Shown: positions 12,531 through 24,135, counted from the stretch's first letter. The stretch: DNA of 64,000 nt from Alligator mississippiensis (GCF_030867095.1 NC_081824.1:253147956-253211955), one strand, 5' to 3'. Notes: generated from the letters alone by a model not told the origin. Numbers and translations: made by a program.

Positions 12531-13308
12531 TTTAAATTCTCAAGTAGCTTTTCTTACAGTCTCAGTGTTTTTAATATAAATTTTAATTATTTCCATATTC
12601 ATCAGGCCAAGCTACTCCAAGCCTATGCTGGTATTAATGCTTATAGATAATGCAGAAGAAAAGGAAGTTGGAATTGAGCTAAACTGTGAAACAAATAACA
12701 AGATTAGACTAGGAATTTTTAAATGCCCATGAACAGCTTCGATCTTAAGCGCAGCTGCATGAAAAGAGTCAGCTGGACTCTTTTTCGGAAGCAAAAATAA
12801 AAGTGCTGTACTTTTAAGGCCACTTCAGCCATGCTTAAACTCCTAAGTTGCACTGAATAGTCTATCAGACCAGAATGAAATGACAGCTAGCCTCTCCTGC
12901 CTTGGCTGTATAACAAAAGCCAGAGGAGAGCAGTAGCACCCTAGATTATGGGGTATGCGTAATCAGCCCTGTGCACTTGTCTGGTAGCAGAAAGAGATAT
13001 TCAACACACCAACTGTTTCCCTTCAGCTCTTTTGGTGGCATTAAGAATACTAATGAGATCATGGTAGTCATTTTTGGCCTTGAGTTTTGTCAGGTCCCTC
13101 CTTCATTCAGTACAACCATGATTTAAGTGCTGCTAAACAATTTCCCCAGCATGCAAGCCATGATATTTCACTTGCACAGAGCTGGGAGAACTTAACAGCA
13201 CCAGGCTCTTTTTGGGGTATCAGAGTATATGCTGTTACTTGAATGTGCATCTTTTGCATTTCAAAGGGGTTGTGGGGAGCTGCTCATAGGAACTCATCAT
13301 TTATCCCA
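12531..13308. other. Non-coding sequence, nothing recognised
   Basis: AT-rich intron or flank sequence; no supported feature. Confidence 0.4.
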
Positions 13309-14475
13309 CAGGTGGGCAATTATTTGGGCTGGAGGGCCACTTAGGGAATTTTGGTGAGCTGTTGCAGAGTGGGTCTGCACCCCTACCCCTACACCCCCCC
13401 CCCCCCCCCCCGCCAGGTCAGCACCCTGCCTCAGCTCACAAAACTCCCAGAGTGGTAGATTATTAGATCTGGGAGTGGATCGCAGCACTGACCCATGCCC
13501 TGGTCCTGGTCCTGTGATCTCCATGGAGACTGGCCCAGGACCCCTATGGGCAGGGCATGCTTAGCTGGGCAGATGGGATGGGACTGCAAACAGGTGGGGA
13601 GCAGCATTTGGGAGCAGTCTTGGTGGGCAGGGCTTGGATCATGGAGCAGTGACAGCGCAGGGCTGGGGCATGCTCTGCCCAGGGGCAGAGCTGCGATATG
13701 CTCCCTGCATGCCGCTGCCCACAGAACTGGAACCCATCACAGAGACATGCAGGTAGCAGATTGTGGCTCTGCTCTGGGGCCCTGGCTCAATGCTGTCACC
13801 AGCCAGCCCTAGTCCCAGGGTCTCTATGGAAACTGGCCCAGGACCCCAGCGGATAGGGGGCACTTGGCTGGGTGGATAGAATGGGGCCGTGGGCAAGCAG
13901 GGAGCGGTATCTGGGAGCATAACGGGCAGGTGAGGCCAGGATTGCAGGGTGGTGACAGCACAGGACCAGTGCTTGGGGCAGAGCTACAATATGTTCCCCA
14001 CATACCCCTGCCTGCAGAACCAGTGCTCAGGGATGTGCAGGCAGCAAATCATGACTCAGCACCATGCCCTGGTCCCGTGATCCTGGCCCCAGCCCCGCGT
14101 GCCCATCCTGCTCCAGATGCTGCTCTCTGCCTGCCCATGGCCCATCCCATCCTGAACACACCTTTTCCACAGGATTCCCAGACCAGTCTACATGCAGACC
14201 CTGGCCTGCCCACTCTGTCTGGTGCCCCCAGCAGTGGGTACAGGGCAGATGGGCCAGCATACCAGGGCAGTGGGGCCAAGTCCAGAGGAGCCACTGCTGC
14301 CAGGAAGCCAAGTCAGGCTGCTGTACCACTCCAGCTCCACTGTGCTCCCAGGAGCAGCAGGACTGGCCACACATACCACGGCCTGAGTTGGATGGGGCCA
14401 AGGGACCCACTGAGGGCTGGATAAAACTGCTTGGTGGGCCACATTTGGCCTGAGGGCTGCATTTTGCCATCCCTA
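13309..14475. mobile_element. hAT-like element with internal tandem duplication
   Basis: Left end CAGGTGGGCAATTATTTGGG and right end TTTTGCCATCCCT match the ends of the elements at 14705 and 17018. The interior is GC-rich and contains two diverged copies of a unit of about 300 bp: GGAGACTGGCCCAGGACCCC near 13524 recurs as GGAAACTGGCCCAGGACCCC near 13828, followed by the same order of blocks. A C tract lies at about 13395-13412. Numerous open frames on both strands are by-products of composition; no transposase was recognised. Confidence 0.6.
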
Positions 14476-14704
14476 ATCTAGCCACTCAGTTAAAACAACA
14501 GTGCACTTTTATGAAGATACAAAGAGACTATCCACACTTGTTAGAAAACAACCCTGAGTTTTACACAGTCACTTTCCATGCAAACACATACTGTAGACAA
14601 GGACTGACAAGATGGTAAACACAATGGAATATATCCACACTGAGGACTAAGGTATGCTAACCATCCTGTTAGCTACCAGGATACCTCCAAGCCATCTTCT
14701 AACA

Positions 14705-15487
14705 CAGGGGTGGGCAATTATTTTGGCCTGGAGGCCACATAGGGAATTTGATGAGTTGTGGCAAACCAGCAGGTCAGCACCCCCCCCTCCCCCGCCAACA
14801 ATGTGAGATGGGGTGGCCATGGGCAAGTAGGGAGGGATGTTCAGGAACAGTATAGGCTGGCAAGGCCAGGATTGCAGGATGGCATTGTGGGGTGATGAGA
14901 GTGCAGAGCTGGGGCCTGAGGTAGAGCCACAATCCACTCCCTGCATGCCCCTGCCCTGTGGAGGGTCTGTGGGGGGGCAAGTGCGTGTGGGGGTGGGGAG
15001 GGCTGCCTAGGCACCAGGAACCAGCCAGGGGTAAAGAAAGGAAGGAGGGGATAGGGGGGCACATGCAGCCCATGTGGAGTGGGTAGAAGGCAGCCAGGAG
15101 CTGGAGCCAGAGCCCAACCACTGAGGCAGGACCCAACCAGCTGAAGCTTCTGCCCTGCCCGGACAGGTGAGGTAGGAGGAGGAGCTGCCACTGGAGGCAA
15201 GGGGGAGCTAAGCAGCACCCAGGTGAGGGGCAGCTGGAGCCAAGCGGCAGCTGCAACTTCACCGGGAGTAGCCCCACCAGAAGCTGTGTGTGCTGGTCTG
15301 GACTGGGGCCAGTGGGTACAGGGTGGAGCACAGTGTGGGCTGTCCCAGGTGGGACTCAGCCCTGTGGGGAATGCCAAAAGGGCAGCTGCAGGCTGGATCC
15401 AATCAACTGGCAGGTGCCCCTGTGGGCTGCATCCAATCAGTTGGTGGGCCAGATCTGACCCAGGGGCCCGTATTTTGCCTGCCCCTG
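14705..15487. mobile_element. hAT-like non-autonomous element
   Basis: Ends CAGGGGTGGGCAA and TTGCCTGCCCCTG form an imperfect 13-bp terminal inverted repeat. Flanking 8-mers ttctaaca and ttgtaatt agree at 5 of 8 positions, compatible with a decayed 8-bp duplication. The interior is GC-rich and non-coding as far as I can tell. Confidence 0.7.
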
Positions 15488-16179
15488 TTGTAATTTTATG
15501 TTGTTTCCTAACAAAAAAACCCAAAAAACCTTCCACATTCCATCTATCTTTTCTAACAACCTGGGTGCCTCTTCCCTACCAAAGATGTTAGGAAGCATAA
15601 CACCAATTAGCTGATATCAAAGTGAGATTACCCAGAAATATAAATCCAGAAGAGATGTTCTCAAATTGTCTCTAAATCCTTTTAAAAGACATTTCACCAA
15701 ATATTGTGAAGCACAAGTGAGAAAGTTTAAATCAGATACAATCCACCTTTGCCCACCCCTTTTCTATTATTTGTCAAGTCCAGAGAGAACCACGGAGCTG
15801 CTGCTGAGACAAACACATTTAAGTTCCAACATTTGCCTAAAAACCATTTGTAAAGCATTTGATGAGGAAAGAGGCAACCAGCAGAATTCCTAATATTGGG
15901 CCCTTCTTAAAGCTCCATTTGCAAGCCTTCCCACAGCCAGCTTCTTTTTAACTGTACATGTGTTTAATTTGGAATATCATGCATTAGGAAGAGCAGAACA
16001 ATCCCTGCCATTTAGTGGTGTGACCCCAATGATTGCAGCCCTGCCCATGGCACATTGTGCAAGGCAGGAAGCATGATTCTGCAACCAGGAATGAGACCCC
16101 AATCGCACCATTACTACTTGCCAGTGCAAAGAGAGCCCAGGATCATAATCTCAGGCTCCCCTGCACTAGCAAATTGGGC
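15488..16179. other. Non-coding sequence, nothing recognised
   Basis: AT-rich sequence; short A-rich run near 15512. No supported gene. Confidence 0.4.
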
Positions 16180-16325
16180 TGGGACTGACAATGAGCTGAC
16201 TGTTGGCTTCAGCCCTGGGAAAGCACCAGTTCTTAAACTGATCCTAGTGTGGTCTGGGGCTGGGATTGATAATCAGCTGATTGTTAGGGCTGAAGCCAAC
16301 AATCATCTGATTGTCAGCCCTGGCC
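16180..16325. repeat. Inverted repeat around GACAATCAGCTGA-type motifs
   Basis: An arm near 16182-16217 (GGCTGGGACTGACAATGAGC and continuation) is the approximate reverse complement of an arm near 16289-16321 (GGCTGAAGCCAACAATCATC and continuation). A further direct copy lies between them (GGGATTGATAATCAGCTGAT). It is probably the core of an unidentified foldback element. Confidence 0.5.
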
Positions 16326-17017
16326 TGGACCACACAGGAGCAGTTTGAATACCCAGGGTGATGCTGGGGCCGGAGCTGACCATCAGCTGATTATTTGCCT
16401 CAGAACCAAACTAAGGTCAGTTTGAGACAAGGGGCTGTCCAGGCCAGGGCTCCCAGGTACAGAAGATCAGAAGCTCTTGGAACTGAAGGGATTTACCCAA
16501 CTGGGGACTTTAAACTCCATCAGGAGCCTCTGATTCCCCATGCCAAGCAGGGGTTTAAAATCCCTAGCAGAGGACTTTCAGCTCATTTGGCCCCATTCTA
16601 CCCACAGTCACATTAAATTTAAGGCAGCATACAAATCAGCTACAAAAATGTTCTAGATGATATGGAACATTTTTATAGCTCATTTGCTACTTTATGGTAC
16701 CTTAAATTGGGCGCACGTGTTGCATCCTTGCTATTAACACTACAATTAACACACTAAACATTTGGACCTTGAGCCACCAGTCCTCCAATACCTAAGAATT
16801 AATTAGCAATATCAGAAGCAAGATAAAAAAGAATAAGACATGACAGAGATACAGAAAAGAGTTACGTTACATTATAAGACTCAATTCTGATGCACTTTTC
16901 CCCTTCTTGCACTGTGTTCAGTTATTCAAAGAGATCCTATTTCCACTTGCACTGGCATATATATCTCAAGTCAATCCAGGCACTCTACTGCAGACAATGG
17001 AATTAAACCAGTCAAAA
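16326..17017. other. Non-coding sequence, nothing recognised
   Basis: AT-rich intron-like sequence without recognisable features. Confidence 0.4.
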
Positions 17018-17724
17018 CAGGGGTGGGCAATTATTTGGGCTGGAGGGCCACTTAAGGAGTTTTAGTGAGCTGTAGTGGGCCTGAGGTGGGGAGGAGAGGG
17101 GAAGGGCTAACCTGGCTCAGAGAGGTGGGAGCAATTGATCCTATCTTGCCCCAGGCCTGTCTGCCTCTAACCCACTGCTGAAGCTGCAGGACAGAGTGGG
17201 TATGTGGGAAGTCTCCATGGAGACCAGCCCTTGGCCAGGTGGATGGGATGGGGCTGCAGGCAGGTGGGGAGCAGCATGCAGGAATGGGATGGGTGGCCAG
17301 GGCCGAGACTGTGGGGTGGTGGTGACAGCATGAGGCTGGGGCCTGGGGCAGAGCACCAATCTGTTCTCCACACATCCCTGCCATGGGCACTGGTTCCGTA
17401 GGCAGTGGCCAGCCCCTGCCTGCAGAACCAGTGCCTGTGGGGTGGACAGTAGGGTGCCTGGGCAGCAGGGCTAAGTTCAGTGGCATCGGGGACACTGGCA
17501 GCAGCAGCCAGGCAGAATGAGCCGCTACTGTGGGGGCTGCCAAGAAGTCAAGTCTGGCTGCTAACCTGTGCCCACAGGCAACAGGACCAGCCACACATGC
17601 CATGGCCTGGGCTGGACCCCACCCCCTGTGTTGGGGCTAGATGGGGCTGAGGGATTTGGCACGGCCGGATATAATCCCTTGGCAGACTGGCTCCAGCCTG
17701 TGGGCCATATTTTGCCTCCTCCTG
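17018..17724. mobile_element. hAT-like non-autonomous element
   Basis: Left end CAGGGGTGGGCAATTATTTG; right end TTTTGCCTCCTCCTG. The flanking 8-mers agtcaaaa and agttaaag agree at 6 of 8, both differences being transitions, which fits an old 8-bp target duplication. The interior is related to 13309-14475, including a CTCCATGGAGACCAGCCC block. Confidence 0.7.
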
Positions 17725-18939
17725 AGTTAAAGACTGTATGAAGACTCAGACAACAACAATCAAGTTGACATCAGCAAAGCCAAGAAGCCAAATGCTATGC
17801 TTCATTAAAAACAGTGAAGAATTTCCACAGTTAAGACCAACCTCAAGTAGCATTACAGAGGCTTAATCCCACTCCTGAAACCCAAGTGCAATAAAATGCA
17901 GCCCTGTGGCAGATGCAATATCAACATTTGTGCTCAGACTAAGACTTGGTCAATAGCCATGGTTTTTTTCTGCATTATCAGTTTGAAACATTAAAAAGGT
18001 TGAGAATTATTGATCTAAACTTTTCCATCTCAAGACACCCTAGATAGATTTGAGGCACTCCTCAGAAAGTGTCAACTCTGAGTTTTCTCTTGTTTTTTGA
18101 CTAGAGAAAAATAATAGAGCAATTTTCCTGCTGCAGAGAACTCAGAAAGATCACAGCAGGTCAGAATGTTTTTAACACTCTGGATTCATATTTGAAATCT
18201 CTGGGTTCTCTTGTGAATCGTGTTTGCATACCTAACAGTGCTAACGTTGCATAGCACCACAGAACACCCCCGAAAGGTTCTCAAGGTACCCCAAGGTGAG
18301 AATCACTAAGTTAGATCAACAAAGTTATGTCAGAAAGGCCTTCAGCTTAAATATGGCTGCAGCTACACCAGCAAAAGTCCTTTTGCCATTATATACTAGA
18401 GTTTTTTCCAGGGTGGATACGATTTAAACCAAATTGATTAAGTCATGGTTTAAATCACTGGTCAGGAAGCCTCAATTTAATCAATGTTTTCTACAAAAAG
18501 TGCATTCTTGTTGTTTGATACCCTTTATTCATTTAACTTCTTGAAATTGCACTTTTAGAGAGAGGTAAAGGCTTGTCTCTTTGTAGACAAATTTGCAGAG
18601 ACAACAGAGCTGATGCATAGGTAATCACTAGTGGTGTGTGAAGCTTCGTAGCTGATTCCATCTGGAGAAGATTCAGCCCAATTTGGGGACCGAATCTCCG
18701 AATCCAAATTGAATCAGGAGACCAATTAAAAGCTCTGAATCTATTTGAAGCATCCAAGTTGATTAGGAAAAAGATTTGGTGATTCAGCTATAGACTAAAC
18801 AGGCAGCTGACACAGCTGCCTTCTGCTGGTAAGTCTGTTGAGGTTGTCGGGAGGAAAGGGGCATGGGACAAGCTGCCCAGCCACGGCAGGGGGGGTATTA
18901 CAGAGGGAGTGGGGCCGGGGGGGCATAGGATACAGGTGC
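17725..18939. other. Non-coding with small repeat fragments
   Basis: A hAT-end-like string (GGTTGAGAATTATTGATC) lies near 17999 and another (CCAAGGTGAGAATCACT) near 18293. Around 18420-18480 there are GATTTAAACC / GGTTTAAATCAC inverted blocks of a short MITE. No gene seen. Confidence 0.45.
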
Positions 18940-19245
18940 GGTAGCAGGGGCTCTGCCCTGCTGCCTCTTCCCCAGCCGACACAGGGGCAGGATGCAGGTG
19001 TGGCTCTCTCCAGGAAGATGGGGGGCAAACAGCAGCAGGGCAGAGCCCCCGCTACCAGCGCTGCCACACCTGCATCCTCACATGCTGATTGGCAAGCGGC
19101 GGTAGTGCCTGCTCTCCTGGGCTGGCTGGCAAGTGGCGACAACACAGAGTCCTGGTTCCCAGTACTGATATGGACATAGCAGCGCAGGAGAGGGGACTAT
19201 GCCCTGCTGCCGCTTGCCTAGCTGGAATGGGGGGGGGGGGGGGTG
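18940..19245. repeat. GC-rich foldback repeat with G tract
   Basis: GTAGCAGGGGCTCTGCCCTG near 18950 is mirrored by GCAGGGCAGAGCCCCCGCTA near 19036, and GGATGCAGGTGTGG near 18990 by CCACACCTGCATCC near 19064. This is a stem of roughly 140 bp span. A run of G lies at about 19229-19242. Confidence 0.5.
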
Positions 19246-20189
19246 TTCGGTGTCCTACTCCCACTGGAAGTCCTATAACTAAGTGAAAATTTGGGATGTC
19301 GTCTTGAAGAACATTATGTGTATCAAATGAATGCCCTACCCTTACTCTTCTCACCCCTGTTTTCACTGGGATGGCCTCTTCCTGAACAATCCTCAGTTAC
19401 TACCTTGACCTTTCCAACTTTCACCCGCTGAAAAACACGACACTAGCAACCCACATGAAGTCAGATATTAAACTTGGAGAATTAATCTGAAACATATGAG
19501 ATGACAAGGAGAAACTCTGGGAGTAGTAATGCTTAAAAGACACGACTGGACAACTAATTATTGTAGGAAACCTGATAAAGCAGCAAAACTACCCATGCGA
19601 TTTTTGTTTGAGTGGGGTGTGCTATACTAGGAAAAAGAGACTTAAAACTGTCAGCTACCTCAAGGTACCTCACTGATGGTGTAGCATTAAATGGCAGCAT
19701 CTGTATTAGATGTCATAAGGTTCAAATGGTTTAGATAGCTAATGGGATTTAAAACCTCAACCTTTCCCCTCTGCAATTGAAATGCACTCCCAAAGCACAT
19801 CTCTGCTGGAGAAATGTGTACTGCCTTCCCTGGGCCCCCTGGGCTTATGTCATATCAGATGAGGCAGCTGGCACTTTTCACACAAGTCACCAGGCTAGGT
19901 TGAGCCCAAGGGGGCCTGTCCAGGCCTTCAACTCACATGAGTGCCGCATCTTTGCTTGGATATAACCACATGCAGTTCAAAAAACAAGCTCAAGCAACAC
20001 CCTTCGTTTCCCTGCCCCATCACAAGGACAAGCCCTGGAGCTCCTCTGCCCATGCCACCGTGTGGGAAGGGTTGCACTTCTCCCTCTCAAGCTGGAGTTT
20101 GAAGAGGCACTCAGACTTAGGGTTGGCACTTCTTTCAAGGACTCTGAAACAGTCTTAGCTACCAGCACCACTAGTCCAGCTGCCATCAC
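19246..20189. other. Non-coding sequence, nothing recognised
   Basis: No supported gene or repeat end. Confidence 0.35.
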
Positions 20190-20352
20190 ATCAAGGGCAA
20201 GCAAGGGAGATTTAAACTGGACATTAGGAAAAAATGTCACACTAGGAGGGTGGTGAAACACTGCAACAGGTTACCTAGAGAGGCGATGGGATCTCCATCC
20301 TGGGAAATTTTTAAGGCCCAGCTCAACAAAGCCCTGGCTAGAATGATCTAGT
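20190..20352 (+). mobile_element. CR1 LINE, short 3' fragment
   Basis: Encodes the CR1 C-terminal stretch (GDLNWTLGKNVTLGGW in one frame, then NRLPREAMGSPSWE-like after a shift) and ends AGAATGATCTAGTT, the usual CR1 region just before the 3' tail. It directly abuts a hAT MITE at 20354. Confidence 0.75.
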
Positions 20353-20353
20353 T

Positions 20354-20570
20354 CAGTGTTTCTCAACCAGAGGGTTGTGAGAATATATGAAAGGGTTGTG
20401 AACAGTCATGGGAAAATGTAGAAAATCACAGATTTTCTCCTTTAAAAGAAAAATGTGGGAAACTGTCCGTTTCCACTTGCAGGCTGGCAGAAGGCTAGCT
20501 ACTTAAACTATTTACTGGGTTGGGGTTGGCCACTGATGTTTACTATGACAAAAAAGGTTGAGAACCACTA
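20354..20570. mobile_element. hAT-type MITE
   Basis: Left end CAGTGTTTCTCAACC, right end GGTTGAGAACCACTA: terminal inverted repeats of the CAGTGGTTCTCAACC type. Flanking 8-mers atctagtt and ctctggtt agree at 6 of 8, a plausible aged target duplication. It appears to have inserted at the 3' end of the CR1 fragment. Confidence 0.75.
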
Positions 20571-20929
20571 CTCTGGTTGGAGATGGTCCTGTTCTAAGCA
20601 GGTACCATGGTACCTGGGTTCCCACCTGCTTAAGGTTACCATACATCCAAGTTTACCTGGATTCGTCCTCTTTTTGGGTCCTCCCATCCCCCTCCAGGCA
20701 GTTTTTTTAAACATCAACAAACATCTGGGATTTTGTTCTGCTCAGCACTAAAGTTTTTCCCTGCACCTCTTGGTTTGCCCTAGCAAGGAGCTGCTTAGGT
20801 CTGGTGGGAGCAAGGGGCAGACAACTGGAGGCAGGGGCATCACATGCTCTGTGTGCACATATGCATGTGGGCAGCATGCAGCCTGGCAGGGTGGTGAGAG
20901 CAGCCCTGGCAGCTGCACGGAAGGTCAGG

Positions 20930-21375
20930 TCTTGGGGACTGTCTGGTGTGCACAGGACTTGGGGTGTTGCGTGTGTGTTTGTGTGGAGGGCTCGGGGACT
21001 ATCCAGTGTGTGCATATGTGTAGGGCTTGGGGACTGATGTGAGTGTATCTGTGTGAGCATGCACTTGGGAACTGTCCAGTGTGTGTATGTGCGTGCGTGT
21101 GTAGGGCGTATAAGTGCTCTGTGTGTGTGCAGGGCACGGAGACTGTTGCGTGTGCATGTGTAGGGCTTGGGGACTGTTCCATGTGTGCAGGGCTTGGGGC
21201 CTGTCCTGTGTGTGCATATCTGCAGGGCTTGGGGATGTCCCATGTGTGTGTCTGCATGTGCAGGGCTTGGGGACCATCTGGTGTGCGCATGTGCAGAACA
21301 GTCCCCAAGCCCTACACATGTGTGTGTGCGTGTACGACTCAGGGATTGTCTTGTGTGTGCATGCACAAGAGGGCT
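20930..21375. repeat. TG-rich minisatellite, unit about 35-50 bp
   Basis: About ten imperfect copies of a unit built from AGGGCTTGGGGACTGT followed by a (TG)n-rich spacer such as GTGTGTGCATATGTG. One unit near 21296-21330 is inverted (CAGTCCCCAAGCCCTACACA). The array starts about 130 bp after the LRRC58 exon 1 splice donor. Cysteine-rich or threonine/histidine-rich frames on both strands are products of the repeat. Confidence 0.8.
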
Positions 21376-21499
21376 GGGGGGGCATGTGGGTTGGGAGTGA
21401 GGGGCTGTGGGTCAGCAGTGCAGGTCATCAGCAAGTAGGGCAGAGGAAGGGGCTTCAGGTCGGGACTAGGGGCACCAGCACGCCCCCCCCCATCCCCCA

Positions 21500-22210
21500 G
21501 ACTGACCTCTGCAGGCCCTGGATGTCTGGCGGGATGCTGTGCAAACGGTTGCCGCCCAGGCTGAGGCGCTGCAGGCCGCGCAGGCCGAGCAGGGCGGGCG
21601 GCAGCTCGGCGAAGCGGTTGCCGCTGAGGTTGAGGACGCGCAGCGAGCGGCCGAGCGGGGCCTGCGCCAGCCCCTTGGGCAGCGACCCGGGCCCGCCCAG
21701 CCGGTTGTTCTTGGCCAGCAGCGCCCGCAGCCGCGGCAGCGCCAGCAGCGCCGCGCCCAGCTCGGCCAGCCCCGCGCCGCTCACGTCCAGCACCTCGAGC
21801 GCCGGGAACCAGCGGCCCAGCGCGGCCGGCAGCGGGCCCGACACTCGCCGCCCGCCCAGCACCAGCCGCCGCGTCTCGCCGCTGCGCCGCGCCTCCAGCT
21901 CGGCAGCCAGCTCCGCCGCGCCGCGCTCCCGCCGCGGCAGCTCCAGCACCACCGCCGCCGCCGCACCGCCAACCGCCTCCTCCAACGGCTCCATCACGCG
22001 CACCCCTCCGCCACCACACGGCGTCCCCTGCTGGGTCCCGGGTGCCGCCCCGTGGGCGGGCCCCGCGCCCTACGTAACACCTGCGCCTAGCTGGCACGCC
22101 AAGGGCGCAGTCCGTGCTACGCAAGGTCCCGGGTGCCGCAGCCCCACAAGCTGAATGGCGGCCGCCTGATTGGCTCGGCTGAGCCGGGGCGGGACCTCGG
22201 CTTCTGTATA
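21500..22210 (-). promoter_or_regulatory. CpG island and LRRC58 promoter
   Basis: CpG density is far above the surrounding sequence from about 21540 to 22200, covering LRRC58 exon 1 and its upstream side. On the minus strand upstream of the ATG there is an inverted CCAAT box (GATTGGCT on plus, 22168-22175), a GC box (GGGGCGGGAC near 22186) and an AATGGCGGC YY1-like motif near 22153. No TATA box is seen, typical of a housekeeping promoter. The exact transcription start is not determinable. Confidence 0.75.
21507..21994 (-). CDS. LRRC58: LRRC58 (leucine-rich repeat containing 58), coding exon 1
   Basis: First coding exon of a cytosolic leucine-rich-repeat protein. The ATG at 21994 gives 162 codons plus two bases; an upstream GTG is not needed. 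Four repeats are visible: LEVLDVSGAGL, LRALLAKNNRL, LRVLNLSGNRF and LQRLSLGGNRL. LLAKNNRLGG and LPKGLAQ are strongly conserved in vertebrate LRRC58. The exon ends AG before GTCAGT on the minus strand, so a serine codon is split, as expected before the human-type SLECLYLGG continuation. Very high GC is normal for this CpG-island exon; the N terminus is alanine-rich and poorly conserved. Human LRRC58 is about 371 residues, so more than half is outside the window to the left. I recall reports linking mammalian LRRC58 to a cullin-RING ubiquitin ligase, which the sequence cannot show. Confidence 0.92.
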
Positions 22211-22603
22211 GTGGAGCTCCACTCCACCCCCACCCCGCCTTCCCTTCTCCGGAGAGCCCCGGCATCTGCATACTGGTCATACCGCTTGTGGTGTGTAAGG
22301 GGCGCATATGCGGGATGCAGGTTCCCGGCCTGCGCCCAGCGTGCTGGAACCCCGGAGTGAGCATGAGGGAGAGGGAGTGAGGGGCCTGCCTGGGAAAGCC
22401 ACGGGCAAAGCAGGGGTGTGCGGCTTGGTGCACGCCTGCACCTGCTGGGGGGCGAGGCTGCCTCTGCTTTGTGGTGCTGAGCAGCAGGGGATGCTGTGGG
22501 AGAGGTGCCCCCACTCCACTCCTTGGCAGAGCCCGTGTGCTGCAAGCCCCACTGCTATGAGGAGGGGGTGCATCCTCAGGGACCCATTGAATTCCTCTCC
22601 AGC
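22211..22603. other. Upstream flank of LRRC58
   Basis: Moderately GC-rich, non-coding. The 463-residue open frame that crosses this region and the exon antiparallel frames is compositional. Confidence 0.5.
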
Positions 22604-22785
22604 AGTGGTTTTCAACCTGTGGGCCCTCGGGGGTCTGCAGACTGTGTCTGTGAGCAGTCTGGTGAAAAAATGACTGCAATTGGTCAAACACCTGTGAATC
22701 CCCACACTTACAATTCAAAGGGGTCTGCACCTCTATTTGAAATTTTTTAGCAGGTCTGCAAATTAAAAGAGGTTGAAAACTACTG
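22604..22785. mobile_element. hAT-type MITE
   Basis: Ends CAGTGGTTTTCAACC and GGTTGAAAACTACTG are inverted repeats with one mismatch in 15. Flanking 8-mers ctctccag and ctctaggg share CTCT. The interior matches the element at 59267-59451 (gggccctcgggggtctgcag versus its reverse form), so both belong to one family. Confidence 0.8.
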
Positions 22786-23774
22786 CTCTAGGGAGCTGCA
22801 ACAGCAGGCACCACTGCCCAGCATGCAGACTAAGGGCCAGGCACTGCCACCGAACCCTGCGGCTGAGATATTTTCCGTAAAGACCGGTATAGGAAATCCA
22901 AGGGCCAGGGCAGGAGGTGGCAAAGGCACTGTAACGTATAGCTGTAAAGGCTGAGAAACAAAGACATCTTCACTTCCGTCTCCTCCTTCTGCCACCCTGC
23001 ACATACCACCCTCAGCCCTTTTTGTCAGCCATCAGCTACAAGTGAGCTTTGGCATCCCTCACTGACCCGACCAGACTCGGAGCAGAGAATAACTCCCAGT
23101 AACTGAGCAGAGAAGCTGTCGTATGAGTACTACTACCCTATCCAGGGGAAACAGGACTTTGTACACTGTCTGCAAATAAACAGGATGCTTCACCGCTATG
23201 TTTCTCTTCCTGCCAGAAGGACCTACTAGACCGTGAAAGTTGGCTAACTCCTCAGGGCAAAAAGAAAAAAACCCCAACAACCTAGGAGCCATACCTTAAC
23301 CTAGCTAATTAACAACAGAGTTGGACAATGTTTTGCAAAGTTTCGTGTACAGTTGCTGCTTTAAAACCACGTGCCCCCCTCAACATTGCTGCTGTTACCA
23401 TTTCAGTTGAATTTTTTTTGGTAATATTTAACCAATTTTAGTTGTGAATCTGCTTCTACAATTGAATCCACTAGGACAGACCTCTAGGAGAGCCAAAAAT
23501 CAACAACGTAGCAACAAAGAAGGGATTCTAAGCTGGTGAAACCCACACCTCCTTTTGAGTCCTCCAACCTGCACATTATCCTAGCTTGAAGCCTGTGACC
23601 AAGCCTGGGAATGACTTAACACCTTTTAGACCACATATGAATTTGGCTTGCTGAGTGCAAGAGTCCAAGGACTACACTCAAGTCAGTGCAAAGAGGTTGC
23701 AAGGGAATACTCCAAATGCTTCCAGTAGGCACCAAGGGTCTTTCAGGGCATATTGAGAAATGGGTCAGAGGTGT
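22786..23774. other. Intergenic sequence, nothing recognised
   Basis: Upstream of LRRC58 and beyond its CpG island. No exon-like or repeat structure identified. Confidence 0.4.
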
Positions 23775-23782
23775 CTCTAGTG

Positions 23783-24000
23783 CAGAGCTTTCCAAATTGT
23801 GTGCCGTGACACATTAGTGTGTCGGTGGCAGTGTGTAGGTGTGTCGCGTGAAATGCAGAAAATTTTGCGGAAGGGCACCGTAGAGCTCCCTTACTCGCGT
23901 CTGCTTCCCTTAGCCCCTCCCCCGGAACTGAATTACTGTGTCCCGAAATGATGCATGTCTAAAAAGTGTGTCACCAACACAAAAAGTTTGGAAAGCTCTG
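23783..24000. mobile_element. Intact hAT MITE with perfect 8-bp target duplication
   Basis: The element is 218 bp long. Ends CAGAGCTTTCCAAA and TTTGGAAAGCTCTG form a perfect 14-bp terminal inverted repeat. Identical CTCTAGTG octamers at 23775-23782 and 24001-24008 are the target duplication, with the CTCTAG core favoured by hAT transposases. There is no coding capacity, so it was moved in trans. Confidence 0.92.
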
Positions 24001-24135
24001 CTCTAGTGGGTTATGGAATAGAGAAAATCCCACACAATTTACTGATTCGTTTTGATGCACTGGCTGGGGGAGTAGTTAGTTGATTGCATGATTTCACAAC
24101 GATTACACTCTTAATTCATACAACACAATTTTATT

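Noticed and set aside
20707..21438. Cysteine-rich and histidine/threonine-rich frames on both strands
   Set aside because: They are translations of the TG-rich minisatellite.
1..21506. Search for LRRC58 exons 2-4
   Set aside because: No minus-strand segment resembling the remaining repeats or the cysteine-rich C terminus was found; they are presumably left of the window.
21339..22730. A 463-codon minus-strand open frame across the LRRC58 exon and CpG island
   Set aside because: It is an alternative register of the LRRC58 exon extended through GC-rich sequence; its Gly/Ala/Arg-rich product has no homology, while the LRRC58 frame has clear leucine-rich repeats and a matching donor.
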